This document shows, in pieces, positions 15,880 to 25,089 of a stretch of 64,000 nt of DNA. The stretch lies in the NCBI RefSeq assembly GCF_001704615.3, contig NZ_CP029397.2:620001-684000 (forward strand), read 5' to 3'. Below the pieces are notes generated by a model, which ran no database searches, was not told the DNA's origin, and saw only the letters and a list, made by a program, of their open reading frames with translations. Every line of letters begins with the position of its first letter. The stretch's first letter is position 1. This DNA is from Acinetobacter defluvii. GTDB lineage: Bacteria > Pseudomonadota > Gammaproteobacteria > Pseudomonadales > Moraxellaceae. The position numbers and the translations under genes were made by a program.

Positions 15880-16680
15880 TTATTTTTTAGCTGGTGCTTT
15901 GGCTTGCTCAGCAATCATTTTATTGATTGCATCTAAAGATTCTTTTGCATTTGGAATATTTTCTTTAACCATTGCTTCATAAATCTTTTTCGCTTCTGGT
16001 AAGTTCTGTGCAATCACATCACCTTTTGCCATCATATTTGCGATAGCAATAAGTGCAGGAATATAGCCTTTTTGTGCTAGCCCCTGAATCGTGGTGATTC
16101 CTTGTTGTAAGGATTTGGTATTTTTATTTTTTAAACCCTGTTTAATATCATATAAAGCTTTGTAATGTATGGCTTGCATATTGCCTTTTTTAATTAAAGG
16201 AGCTAGTTTTTGCAATGCCAACTGATCAGAAGCAGGTTTATCTTCTGCAAAGAGTAAAAATGCATATTCAGTGGTTGCATCATCAAAACCTTGTTTGGAT
16301 GATTTCTCTAAATATTGGCGTGCTTTGGCTTGATCTTGTTTTACGCCTAAATCACCTGTTTCATAAGCTTTGGCAAGTGCATAACTGGCAACTGAATATC
16401 CTTTATCAGAAGATTGTTGATAGTATTGCAGCGCTTTCTTTTTATCTACAGGTGTGCCTTGACCTGCTTGAGTGAGAAAAGCCAAGTTATATAAAGCCTG
16501 TGCATCACCTGTTTTAGCAAGGTTTTCCAGTTCTTTATACGCAGCGTTATAATCTTTCTTTTGAATCAGTTGCTCAACTTTCGCAAACTTTGGATCGACA
16601 GGAGCGGGTTGTGGTGCAGCAAATGCAGTTGCACACGAAAAGCTGAGTAAAGTAGAGAGTAGAATTTTTTTCATGAACAC
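15880..16680 (-). CDS. Secreted Sel1-like/TPR repeat protein
   Basis: 266 residues (264 if the second Met, giving MKKILLSTLL, is used). A classic signal peptide ends in TAFAAP. The body is built of Sel1-like repeats, for example DAQALYNLAFLTQAGQGTPV then KKALQYYQQSSDKGYSVASY, and KARQYLEKSSKQGFDDATTE. The tail is Ala/Lys-rich. Such proteins are periplasmic scaffolds for protein contacts; no partner is evident. Both neighbours are transcribed from other units. The product is probably periplasmic and not a lipoprotein, as no lipobox Cys is seen at the cleavage site. Confidence 0.8.
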   Translation of the reverse strand: MFMKKILLSTLLSFSCATAFAAPQPAPVDPKFAKVEQLIQKKDYNAAYKELENLAKTGDAQALYNLAFLTQAGQGTPVDKKKALQYYQQSSDKGYSVASYALAKAYETGDLGVKQDQAKARQYLEKSSKQGFDDATTEYAFLLFAEDKPASDQLALQKLAPLIKKGNMQAIHYKALYDIKQGLKNKNTKSLQQGITTIQGLAQKGYIPALIAIANMMAKGDVIAQNLPEAKKIYEAMVKENIPNAKESLDAINKMIAEQAKAPAKK

Positions 16681-16920
16681 ATAACCTTTTTAATCATTTC
16701 TTCCTGAAAGAAATTTTTTAGTTTTCAAACGATATAATCATAAGTGCTATAAAAATAGGAATAAAGGCATGTAGGTCGTGTTTTCTTTAATTTTTTGTAT
16801 GGGAATGTGAGTATCTGAAATTTTTTTTATTTAAATTCCATACAGCAACTATTTAGAATTTTTTAAATTAAGTATTTAAATTTTATTACTTATTCATGGG
16901 TTTTAAGTTTTAATGGAAAT

Positions 16921-16955
16921 AACTCACCTGAAAAAAGCTCATTTTCAGATGAGTT
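16921..16955 (-). terminator. Hairpin after the VIT/vWA gene
   Basis: A long stem with one mismatch (AACTCA.CTGAAAA pairing with TTTTCAG.TGAGTT) lies 19 bases past the stop of the reverse-strand gene. The T-run is only partial (ATTTCC), so termination is likely but not certain. Confidence 0.6.
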
Positions 16956-16973
16956 TAACTTCATAATCGCTTC

Positions 16974-19920
16974 TTAATTGACAGTAAATTTACCAATCAA
17001 CACAGCACCATCATCACCCGTTTGTAGTCGCTCTTTGGTCATTTTCACACGTAAAACTTCTTCGCTTTGTTTGCTCGTCCCCCAGTTACGAATTAAACGG
17101 ACAAATGCGGTGGTTGGTCCAGTCACGATTTGCTGACGATCACCATAATAGTGCGCTTTGATACTATATTCGCCTTTCATGGGGTGCTTGAGCCAGAACG
17201 CTTCTGGTCCATATCCACCTGTAAAGTCATTGGAAATTTTACCGCCTTGTACACTGTTACGATGTGCATAAAAGGTCTTTTCATTATTTGGATCAATCAC
17301 CCATAAATCCATATCAGAATTATCACTGTCCCATGTTAAGACCACTCGGATACCAACAGGTAGATTGCGGATTAACTTTTTGTCTATGTCTTGAATGGCG
17401 GCACTATTCGGTGCTTGATGTATGATATTATTCAACTCATCTGTCGCAATGAGATGGATACCACCAAAACGTCGATCCCATTGATTGGTGACCACATGAT
17501 ACATCGTACGAATAGCATCATCATATTGTTTATTTTCAGCATATGCTAAGGCTAAATCACGCCAAGATTGTGGTTCTTCCTCTGCCATTTTCAGGACTTT
17601 TTGATAAATCACAATCGCATCTTGATACTGTTTTAATAACATCAATTGTTGTCCTAACAGGCGTAAGACATGACGATTTTCAAGATTCAATTCAGCAAGG
17701 TTAGAAATAACTAAAACAGCTTCATCATTTAAACCTTTTTGTCTGAATATTTCGGCAACAGTTAAGTAAAATGAAGGATTATTTAAGTTATTTGCACGTT
17801 CATCTAGATAGACTTGATAGGCGTGTTGTTTGCTTGCTTTGTCTAAGCGTGTCACATACGGTGCATCTTCTTTCCATGGCTGAATTTCAATTTTAATATT
17901 TTGATTTTCAATATTCTTTTTGCTTTGAGAAATACGAGAAGTTGTCGTTTCTGCAACTGCATCCGCAGCGTATTCAGCCGATGCTGCTTGTGGTGCAGGG
18001 GCTACAGGTGCAACAGGTTCGATCGGTGCAACTTCTACTACAGGTGCATTACGATTTAAACGTTGCTGTAGTTTTTCAACCAATGGCTGTTTAACTTTTT
18101 GTTTAGGAAAATCAGTTTCCCACCATTGTTGATGTGCTTGATATTCCTGGATACTTTGATTAAGGGCATGTTGTTGCTTTTGTTGTAAGCTGTCTTTTTT
18201 CTGTTGAATACGTTGTCCGTAGTCAGCTCTCAGGCTTGCTGGGGGAGTAATTTCATACTGTACATAATCATCCAAATTTTCTAATACAATTAAAGATGTA
18301 TTTGGCGTCACAATATTAAAATCTTGCGCAATGTTTTGAATTTGTTGTTGATTTAGGGTTGCTTGTGGCAGAAGCTCAGTAACTTTTTGTTTTGCCCATA
18401 ATGCTGCAATTTGTTGACTGTTCACACTATTTTTAAATGGCATTTCAAAATTCTGAATTTGTGTACCATTTTGTAGTTTAAATTTTAGTTTGGCTTGATC
18501 TCCCATCACAGGTGAATATTTTCCAAGCACACGAACTATGCCATTTTCAGGAAAGTAGGAAGGCACATATAACTCACTAACGCCAGTACCATCGACCTGA
18601 ATTAAACGACTCTGATCATGGAGCAGCGCATGTTGTGCTTGTTTAAATTCTGTTGGATTGTGCCAAGATAGATATTGCCCATGATTTTTTTCAGCAAGTT
18701 GACGCAGTTGCAGATGATTTAAACTCTCAGCATTGCCTTGGAGACTATATAAACGCTGATTGGCATTGAGTTGAATATTTTGTGGAATGCCGTAATTTTC
18801 TAAGCCATCACTGAACAGTAAATATTCTTGAATTTTCGTGTTGTTTTTCCAATCTGATATATTGGTTGCACCATCATAGATGAGATTTTCTAAAAATTTT
18901 TTCAGTGCTGACCAATCCCCATTTTTAATTTTAAAGCTGTGTGGTGACGATGCTTTGTGACGTAACAAGGTGAGTTCTACATTGGCATTTTGCACTTTTT
19001 GAAAATAGGCATCGAGCAAGGCAAGTTCACTTTGCACATCACGTTGTCGAGCAGATAACGACGCATCCCATAGAATGCCAATGTTTTGCGGAAGCTCACG
19101 GGTTTGTGAGATGTTATTTATAGGAATTTCAGCATAGAAATAATCGGCATTTTTAAAGTGTTGTATAAAAAGCTGTGCTTGCTGACTGTTTGGAATCTGA
19201 ATGTCGATGTGTTTCAGCGCAGTAAGTTTTGGATTTTTAAGCGTTGCAGTATAACTATTTTGTGCATAATTTTTAAAACTGAGTTGATCGCTTTGGGGCG
19301 CATTTTCAACACCTTTCACATTGACATCAAGTTGATAGTTTTCAACCTGATTGGCAAATTGTAAGGGTAAACGATACAGCTTTCCTTGCGCTGTATTGGA
19401 TAATGTTTGTTGATAACGAATACGAACTGTTCGTGTGCCTTGGGCAGGGATGGGATAAACACGGAGTTTAAAGTTATTACCTTGGGTTTGCTCAAGCAGT
19501 GCTGGGTCGACATTGCGTCGTTCTATGGCTTCAAAAACTTGCTGTCCTTTGACTTTCGGCACAGGCACAGCATCACTCACGCATTTCGCCATTGATGTCT
19601 AATGCAAGTGCAGTAATTTGCTGTCCTTCTTGTAATGGAAATTCTAAATTGCCCTCAAGTGAGCGATTGTTGGGATTATATAATTGCATTTCCAAAGTCG
19701 TTTCAGCCAAACCGTTGATGATTTCCACTTGGGTTTTGACACTTTTAAGTTGAATTGCCACTTCATTTTTTGCAGTGATGACCTGAATCGGACGAGGCAT
19801 AATTTCTACAGGTGTAATGGTAATGCGAGGTTGCGCTACAACATCTTTGGCGGTTGAAAATGTGAATGGTGTGAGGCTTAAGACTAAGCAAGTAATGAGA
19901 TTTTTTTTCATCATTTTCAA
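16974..19920 (-). pseudogene. VIT / von Willebrand A / DUF2135 secreted protein, split by a 4-bp duplication
   Basis: The 5' frame (19573-19920, 115 codons) has a signal peptide and the first part of a VIT domain, and ends ...DINGEMRE-stop. The 3' frame (16974-19592, 872 codons) continues at DAVPVPKVKGQQVFEAIERR. The break coincides with a tandem GTGA GTGA (bases 19573-19580, reverse strand); removing one copy reads straight through as ...EMRDAVPVPK, giving one protein of about 980 residues. The rest has a vWA domain with MIDAS DASLS (residues 176-180 of the 3' frame), Pro/Ala-rich linkers, TPR-like repeats and a C-terminal DUF2135 (DSDNSDMDLWVIDP). An ATG at 19592 overlaps the break, so re-initiation could still yield the 872-residue part, without a signal peptide. 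Confidence 0.8.
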
Positions 19921-20061
19921 TTCTTAAAATAAAAGTTTATGAAGGTTTTACAGTAAAAATAGTCAATAAAAATAGGGATTCGTGAAATTTTTTTTCACAG
20001 CGGTTGATTTAAATATAACTGAAAAAATAAGCTTGGAAAATTGTATTTTGGTTCTCAACAT

Positions 20062-20094
20062 GGATGGTGAATGTATTGCGAATATTCACCATCC
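20062..20094. terminator. Hairpin downstream of the dsbC-like gene
   Basis: A perfect 11-base stem, GGATGGTGAAT with ATTCACCATCC, with an 11-base loop, lies just past the reverse-strand stop at 20103. The reverse side lacks a clean T-run, so its termination strength is uncertain. Confidence 0.55.
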
Positions 20095-20102
20095 TGACTA
20101 TT

Positions 20103-20801
20103 TTATTTTAAAACTTTTTCTAATTCTTCTGCACTACGAATACCTGAAATTCGTGTACCATCTTTTAAGAAAAGGGTCGGTGTGCCACTGATATCAAATT
20201 GTTTGCCTAAGGCTGAAATTTGGGGAATAGGTGAGGCGCAATTGCTGATTTTATTCGGCTGCTTTTTATTCAGCGTATAATCAAGCCATGCCTGATATGG
20301 GGTTTTTGAGCACCAAATTTGGTTGGAAATATTAACGGCATTTGGATGTAAAGATGGGATCGGATATAAAAATAAATATACGGTTAGGTTATCAATTTTT
20401 TGTAGTTCATGTTCAAGTTTTTGGCAATACGGACAGTCAGGATCACTGAATAAATAGATCACCCGTTCGCCTTTGCCTTTTACATGCTTAATGGCTTGAT
20501 CTAAAGGCAGCTTTGCCACCTCAACTTTACTTAACGTTTGCATACTTTCTTCAGTTAAGTTTTTTTGTTGTTTTAAATCAATTAAATTTCCAACAAAAAA
20601 GTATTTTGCTTCATTAGTTGTATAGACAATACGCCCACCCATATACACTTCGTAAATATCTTTAACTGGGGATGTCTTAACGGATTTAACAGGAATGTCT
20701 GGAAAGTTTTGTTTAAGGTTTTGTTCAACGGTTTTAATGTCTGCGTGGCTTGTAGTGAGCGCAAAAAAACTAAGAGAAAGGGCAGTGAACCATGTTTTCA
20801 T
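20103..20801 (-). CDS. dsbC: DsbC-type periplasmic thiol-disulfide isomerase
   Basis: 232 residues from the ATG at 20801; the longer frame up to 20864 adds 21 residues that would hide the signal peptide MKTWFTALSLSFFALTTSHA. An N-terminal dimerisation domain (residues ~20-80) is followed by a thioredoxin fold with the active site CPYC in SDPDCPYCQKLE, and the cis-Pro loop is SGTPTLFL. A second Cys pair (IWCSK and NCASP) matches the structural disulfide of DsbC. It reshuffles wrong disulfides in the periplasm. CPYC instead of the enterobacterial CGYC is a variant. No dsbD or recJ is adjacent. Confidence 0.88.
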   Translation of the reverse strand: MKTWFTALSLSFFALTTSHADIKTVEQNLKQNFPDIPVKSVKTSPVKDIYEVYMGGRIVYTTNEAKYFFVGNLIDLKQQKNLTEESMQTLSKVEVAKLPLDQAIKHVKGKGERVIYLFSDPDCPYCQKLEHELQKIDNLTVYLFLYPIPSLHPNAVNISNQIWCSKTPYQAWLDYTLNKKQPNKISNCASPIPQISALGKQFDISGTPTLFLKDGTRISGIRSAEELEKVLK

Positions 20802-20897
20802 GATAAAGCTCGAAAAAAATATTGGCTTTATATTGGCGAATTTATCTAAAAAAATATAGCTCAATCCTGTAATTGCATCTCAAAAGATGATTGAAAT

Positions 20898-21209
20898 TTA
20901 TTCTCCTAAATAGGGCGGTACAACATCTTGCAAAAGTGCGATCAGTGCTTCATCCATATAATGATAATCATCAGGGATATCAAGCACGATAATCTTTTTG
21001 TGTTGTAGTTGTTGAGGAAATTTTTGTTTGTGTTTTTGTTCCATTACAGAAATCAGGTCTGTCCCTGCGACATCTTTGCTCGAAATGCTATGTTTGGCAT
21101 GGCGGCTTGTGCCTGCGGAACGAGTGCGAATGCCATAGTCCACTGCAAAGACTCGCTCAGCAGTAGGACTGCGCCATTGATTACGGCTACAAATAAATAG
21201 CGTGTTAAT
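20898..21209 (-). CDS. Low-molecular-weight protein-tyrosine-phosphatase-like protein, apparent ATT start
   Basis: The frame encodes INTLFICSRNQWRSPTAERV and then an 81-residue remainder. The CSRNQWRS stretch is a CX5R(S/T) phosphatase P-loop with the following SPTAE, as in LMW tyrosine phosphatase-like proteins. The only ATG in the frame (21143) lies after this loop, so it cannot be the start of an active protein. The best fit to the family's usual N-terminus puts the first codon at ATT (21207-21209), with AAGAAA 5 bases upstream; a stop (TAG) lies 30 codons further up, with no ATG, GTG or TTG between. Either ATT is used, or an ATG was lost and the gene is dead. A real homologue is clear, expression is not. 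Confidence 0.6.
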   Translation of the reverse strand: MNTLFICSRNQWRSPTAERVFAVDYGIRTRSAGTSRHAKHSISSKDVAGTDLISVMEQKHKQKFPQQLQHKKIIVLDIPDDYHYMDEALIALLQDVVPPYLGE

Positions 21210-21266
21210 GTTAGTTTCTTGATGAATTAAATTTTGAAGAAAAAGTCTACTTACCTACTGATCGCT

Positions 21267-21845
21267 TTAAATCGTTTCATTAATATTCTTTTGCCATAGC
21301 ACTTCAGTACCCCCCTCAGCACGTTGTAATGTACGTGAAGCCACAAAGAACCAATCAGACAAACGGTTGAGGAGTTGTAAAGCTGTAGCTTGAATATTTT
21401 GATCGCGTGTATGCACAGTCATTAAACTTCTTTCTGCACGGCGACATACAGCACGTGCTTGATGTGTATAACTACACACGATCGTCCCTGATGGTAAAAT
21501 AAAGTCTATTAGCATCGGAAGGTCTTCATTCATACGGTCAATTTCTTCTTCAAGAAATTTTACACAAATGGGTTGTAGTAAGTTGTAATTAGGAATACAA
21601 ACTTCACCGCCTAGATCAAACAACCAGTGTTGAATCAAGCTTAAAGATTTATCCCATTCTGCTTTATTCTCAATTGTGCTCAGCGCAATCTGAGAACGTA
21701 ATACACCTACGATCGAGTTGAGCTCATCGACATCACCTAGGGCAGTAATGCGTAAGTCATCTTTGGCCACACGTGAGCCATCGCCCAAACCTGTTGTACC
21801 AGCATCTCCTGTACGGGTATAAATTTTACTTAAACGATGTCCCAT
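21267..21845 (-). CDS. Cob(I)yrinic acid a,c-diamide adenosyltransferase, PduO type
   Basis: 192 residues. The N-terminal KIYTRTGDAGTTGLGDGSRVAK is the ATP-binding signature of PduO-type corrinoid adenosyltransferases, GDVDELNSIVG follows, and RAVCRRAERSL is the conserved C-terminal helix. It makes adenosylcobalamin from reduced cobalamin and ATP. AAGGAT lies 6 bases ahead of the ATG. It is immediately downstream of the riboswitch-controlled receptor gene, but a strong terminator stands between them, so co-expression may be partial or it may have its own promoter. Confidence 0.93.
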   Translation of the reverse strand: MGHRLSKIYTRTGDAGTTGLGDGSRVAKDDLRITALGDVDELNSIVGVLRSQIALSTIENKAEWDKSLSLIQHWLFDLGGEVCIPNYNLLQPICVKFLEEEIDRMNEDLPMLIDFILPSGTIVCSYTHQARAVCRRAERSLMTVHTRDQNIQATALQLLNRLSDWFFVASRTLQRAEGGTEVLWQKNINETI

Positions 21846-21891
21846 GATGAATCCTTGAAAGTTTTATAAATTTTAAATCAACTGTTAAATT

Positions 21892-21923
21892 AAAAAGGAT
21901 AATGCCTAGTACTGACATTATCC
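21892..21923 (-). terminator. Terminator between the cobalamin receptor and the adenosyltransferase
   Basis: An 8-base stem, GGATAATG with CATTATCC, with an 11-base loop, is followed on the reverse strand by TTTTTAATTT. It lies about 30 bases past the receptor stop. Confidence 0.8.
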
Positions 21924-21953
21924 GCAAAATCTTATGTACTTGAATGCTGCATT

Positions 21954-23825
21954 TTAGTATTTAAATGTCACACCAGCAGAGGCTAGACGACCACCATCCA
22001 CATAGTAAATGCCAGGGTTATAGGATGCTGTTTTGTATGTTACATCCCCGACATTTTCAATGTTGGCAAAGACTTTTACATTGGGATGTACATTCCAGTA
22101 ACCGTTGAGGTCAACAGTGGCATAACCAGGGGTTTCTTGTAAGTAGTCTTTTGCTTTTGATTTTGCTGAAAATGACGCACTGATTCCATACACTTCATTT
22201 TGTAAACCTGTGGTGAAGGTTAAGCTGCGACGTGGGCGACGGGTGAGTTCTTGATCTGTATCGTCATTCATGGCTTTGACGTAGTTAAATGCTGTCTTGA
22301 AGAAGAGTTCATCTTCTTGCCATTTTGCGTACCATTCACCGCCTTGCATTGAGGCTTTATCAATATTGATATTTTGATAAATTGGGAAAGTATTCACCCA
22401 ATCGCCATCACATACAGCCACACATTTAGATTCAATTAAATGATCGATTTTGGTGTAATACGCTGAAATACCTGTAGAGATATTATGGTTCAGCTTTTGA
22501 TCGATACCGATTTCATAAGAAATACTTTCTTCTGGATCAAGTGCGGGATTGCCACCATAGCCATACATGTCATTTAAAGTCGGTGCTTTAAATGCTGTAC
22601 CTACATTGGCATAGATGCTGGTTGTTGGCAGGAGTTGATAACGAATCGCAGCTTGCGCTACCGTATGAGAGCCATATTTTTCATTGTCTTCAACTCGTAC
22701 ACCTAGCTGGGTATTTAAACCATTGTCATTGTTGAGTTGGTGCTGAATGAAATAACCTGTAGAGTCAACATTTTCATCGTAAGGTGAGCCGTAAGACAGT
22801 ACATCACCTGTTAGTTTTTGATGTGTGACACCCACTAAAATATTTTGATGAGGTGTAAACTTCCAACGTGCGTTGAGTTCAGCTTCTTGTGTCGTGCTTT
22901 CTACAAAGTCAGCAGATTGATTTTGCTGAATGTCATCTTTAAATTGTGACAAGCGTGTATTTAGTTCCAGACTGTCCGTCACATTTAAACGACTGCGCAA
23001 ATTGATAATTTCATTTTTAAAATCTTGGGAAATTAATGAACCATCATTACGATAAGCATCGTAATAACTGTTCCCTTCATTTTGGTTATAATCTAATGAA
23101 ACCGCATAGTCCTTTTTGTCGACACCAAATTTAGCACTAAAGCCTTTTTGCTCATAAGACGCGGGTTGAATATTTGCACCTTTAAGATCGGTGATTTTAG
23201 AACCATCGGTTTCTAGGCGTTGTCCACGAATTTGAGCATAAATGCCATCTTCATTTAAATCTGCACCTACCACGGCTTTATAAGTAGATTGTTCACCGAT
23301 TTCGCCGGTAACAAAAGCCCCCGTTTTTTTAGGTGTTTTAGAAATAATTTGAACAACCCCACCAATAGCATCTGTTCCATATAAAACAGAAGCAGGTCCT
23401 TTGAGGACTTCAATTTGTTTAATGTCAGTGGTATCTAAAAATGACAATGATGCTGCACCTGTCGATGCTGTATTTAAGCGTGCGCCATCACGTAAAATCA
23501 GTGCATGTTCAGAGTTTGTGCCACGAATAAAAATAGAAGCTGTTTGACCAAAACCACCACTTTGCACCATGTTAATTGCTGCATCATTCATGAGTAAATG
23601 CGGTAATTCAGCAATTGGAGATTGGGCAACGATTTGTGGAGAAATAATATCAATACGGGCAGGGACATCCTCAATTTTTGTTTCAGAACGTGTCGCTGTA
23701 ATCACCACAGGCGCTAAGGTGACAATATCCGCAGATGCTTGAGTTTCTGCAAAAGTAGAACAACTAAACCCCATCGCAACAGCGATTGCACCTACAAGTG
23801 TTGTAGGTTTAAAAAAAGTAGACAT
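21954..23825 (-). CDS. btuB: TonB-dependent receptor, cobalamin transporter BtuB type
   Basis: 623 residues from the ATG at 23825, which has GGAG at a spacing of 6. The frame is open to 23915, but the extra 30 codons lie inside the riboswitch and are not protein. The signal peptide (MSTFFKPTTLVGAIAVAMGF) ends in TFAE. Then come a TonB-box-like stretch (APVVITATRSE), a plug domain (IFIRGTNSEHALILRDGARL, VLKGPASVLYGTDAIGGVVQI) and a barrel ending in the aromatic residue of AGVTFKY. Length and plug motifs fit BtuB. The cobalamin riboswitch upstream and the adenosyltransferase downstream make corrinoid the likely cargo. Confidence 0.9.
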   Translation of the reverse strand: MSTFFKPTTLVGAIAVAMGFSCSTFAETQASADIVTLAPVVITATRSETKIEDVPARIDIISPQIVAQSPIAELPHLLMNDAAINMVQSGGFGQTASIFIRGTNSEHALILRDGARLNTASTGAASLSFLDTTDIKQIEVLKGPASVLYGTDAIGGVVQIISKTPKKTGAFVTGEIGEQSTYKAVVGADLNEDGIYAQIRGQRLETDGSKITDLKGANIQPASYEQKGFSAKFGVDKKDYAVSLDYNQNEGNSYYDAYRNDGSLISQDFKNEIINLRSRLNVTDSLELNTRLSQFKDDIQQNQSADFVESTTQEAELNARWKFTPHQNILVGVTHQKLTGDVLSYGSPYDENVDSTGYFIQHQLNNDNGLNTQLGVRVEDNEKYGSHTVAQAAIRYQLLPTTSIYANVGTAFKAPTLNDMYGYGGNPALDPEESISYEIGIDQKLNHNISTGISAYYTKIDHLIESKCVAVCDGDWVNTFPIYQNINIDKASMQGGEWYAKWQEDELFFKTAFNYVKAMNDDTDQELTRRPRRSLTFTTGLQNEVYGISASFSAKSKAKDYLQETPGYATVDLNGYWNVHPNVKVFANIENVGDVTYKTASYNPGIYYVDGGRLASAGVTFKY

Positions 23826-23872
23826 GATATGCTCCATACATTCACCCCACGTGAATGATTGAGTTGAGAGGC

Positions 23873-24054
23873 ACAACAAGCTGGTATCCGGACTTAAATA
23901 TAGAATGTTTGACATTCCTCTTATTTCTACCTTCCCATACTGCAGTACAGTGGCTTAAATTAAAATTTAAACGAAATAAGATTCTTTATTACCGTTGCGG
24001 GGGCAGTGTTGGATTTGCACCAACTTCCCAGAGCCGAAGCTATAGACTTGTTGT
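23873..24054 (-). promoter_or_regulatory. Cobalamin (adenosylcobalamin) riboswitch
   Basis: On the reverse strand the conserved elements come in order: GGGAAGTTGGTGCAAATCC, CACTGCCCCCGCAACGGTAA, AAGCCACTG (B12-box core), ATGGGAAGG and AGTCCGGATACCAGC. The closing stem P1 is exact: ACAACAAG (reverse complement of 24047-24054) with CTTGTTGT (of 23873-23880). Between the aptamer and the receptor start lies a further hairpin, CATTCAC with GTGAATG, just before GGAG and the ATG at 23825. It may be the expression platform controlling ribosome access (inference). Confidence 0.93.
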
Positions 24055-24116
24055 CTTTGCGCGCAGTATAAAGTTAGATGTTGAATTAGACAATCTAAAA
24101 AAAGAGCAAGAAAAAG

Positions 24117-24338
24117 ATGAAAGAATTTATCTTTGAAAATGGTGCAAAAGAAACTATAACTGTGATTGTGGAGCCATGGGCAATAGAACTTGAAATTCAA
24201 CCAAACTCAAAAGTTTTAATCAAAGATGATCAAGGTGAAATACTTGATTTTGAGATGAAGTATTTCATAAAAGGTGTAATTTTTTATTGTAATAATAGTG
24301 CAATATCGGTTTATGAGAACGATAAGAAAATATTTTAA
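24117..24338 (+). CDS. Small hypothetical protein
   Basis: 73 residues, family not recognised. It is rich in strands and charged residues (KEFIFENGAKETITVIVEPW, VLIKDDQGEILDFEM), with no signal peptide or helix strong enough to span a membrane. The start is preceded by AAAAAG only. It is divergent from the riboswitch-controlled receptor and 110 bases ahead of trpF. Reading-frame quality (no rare-codon clusters, ordinary composition) makes it a plausible real gene, but conservation cannot be judged here. Confidence 0.5.
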   Translation: MKEFIFENGAKETITVIVEPWAIELEIQPNSKVLIKDDQGEILDFEMKYFIKGVIFYCNNSAISVYENDKKIF

Positions 24339-24447
24339 TTATAAACTGAACAACAAATCGGACAGGATTAAAAAAATTGCATTACAATGACTGCGCTAAA
24401 ATAGAGACAATATCTATTTTATAAAAATGGAATTAGAGTTAAAAACT

Positions 24448-25089
24448 ATGCGAACGCGTGCCAAAATTTGTGGAATCACCCGTACAGAAGATATTTATGC
24501 AGCAGTCAATGCTGGTGTGGATGCGATTGGTTTTGTATTTTATGCACCGAGTCCACGTGCTGTAAGCATTGAACAAGCGAGAGTGTTAGCACAGCATATT
24601 CCTGCTTATGTCAGCATTGTGGGTTTATTTGTCAATGCAACCAGTGATGAAATCGCACAAGTTTTGGCAGAGGTTTCACTGGATATTTTACAATTTCATG
24701 GCGATGAAACAGCAACACAATGCCAAAAAATTGCGCAAGAAAATAAACGCCGTTGGTATAAAGCCATCCAAGTCAAAGCTGATTTAGATGTGATTGCAGA
24801 GATTAAGCAATATCAACAAGCAGGTGCAAGTGCTATGCTGTTAGATGCATGGCATCCTGAACTTAAAGGTGGAACAGGGCATTGCTTTGATTGGGAAAAA
24901 TTTCCAAAACTCGATATTCCTTTGATTTTGGCTGGTGGCTTAACACCTGAAAATATTGAAGCTGCGATCAAGACAACGGGTGCTTATGCTGTCGATGTCA
25001 GTGGCGGTGTAGAGTTCGCAAAAGGTATAAAAGACCAACAACTTATTCAACAGTTTATGCAAGGAGTCCAACGTGGATCAGCACAGTAA
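24448..25089 (+). CDS. trpF: Phosphoribosylanthranilate isomerase
   Basis: 213 residues from the ATG at 24448 ([12 protein letters not shown]), where the family normally begins; an ATG seven codons earlier (24427) has no ribosome-binding site. A TIM barrel with KICGITR (catalytic Cys), [32 protein letters not shown] (catalytic Asp) and [11 protein letters not shown] at the phosphate site. It performs the third step of tryptophan synthesis. It overlaps trpB by 17 bases, so the two are tightly coupled; trpA is not next. Confidence 0.95.
   Translation: MRTRAKICGITRTEDIYAAVNAGVDAIGFVFYAPSPRAVSIEQARVLAQHIPAYVSIVGLFVNATSDEIAQVLAEVSLDILQFHGDETATQCQKIAQENKRRWYKAIQVKADLDVIAEIKQYQQAGASAMLLDAWHPELKGGTGHCFDWEKFPKLDIPLILAGGLTPENIEAAIKTTGAYAVDVSGGVEFAKGIKDQQLIQQFMQGVQRGSAQ

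Noticed and set aside
23826..23915. N-terminal extension of the cobalamin receptor
   Set aside because: These codons lie in the riboswitch; the signal peptide and GGAG place the start at 23825.
23855..24136. 93-codon forward frame over the riboswitch
   Set aside because: Antisense to the conserved cobalamin aptamer; its composition follows the RNA structure, not a protein.
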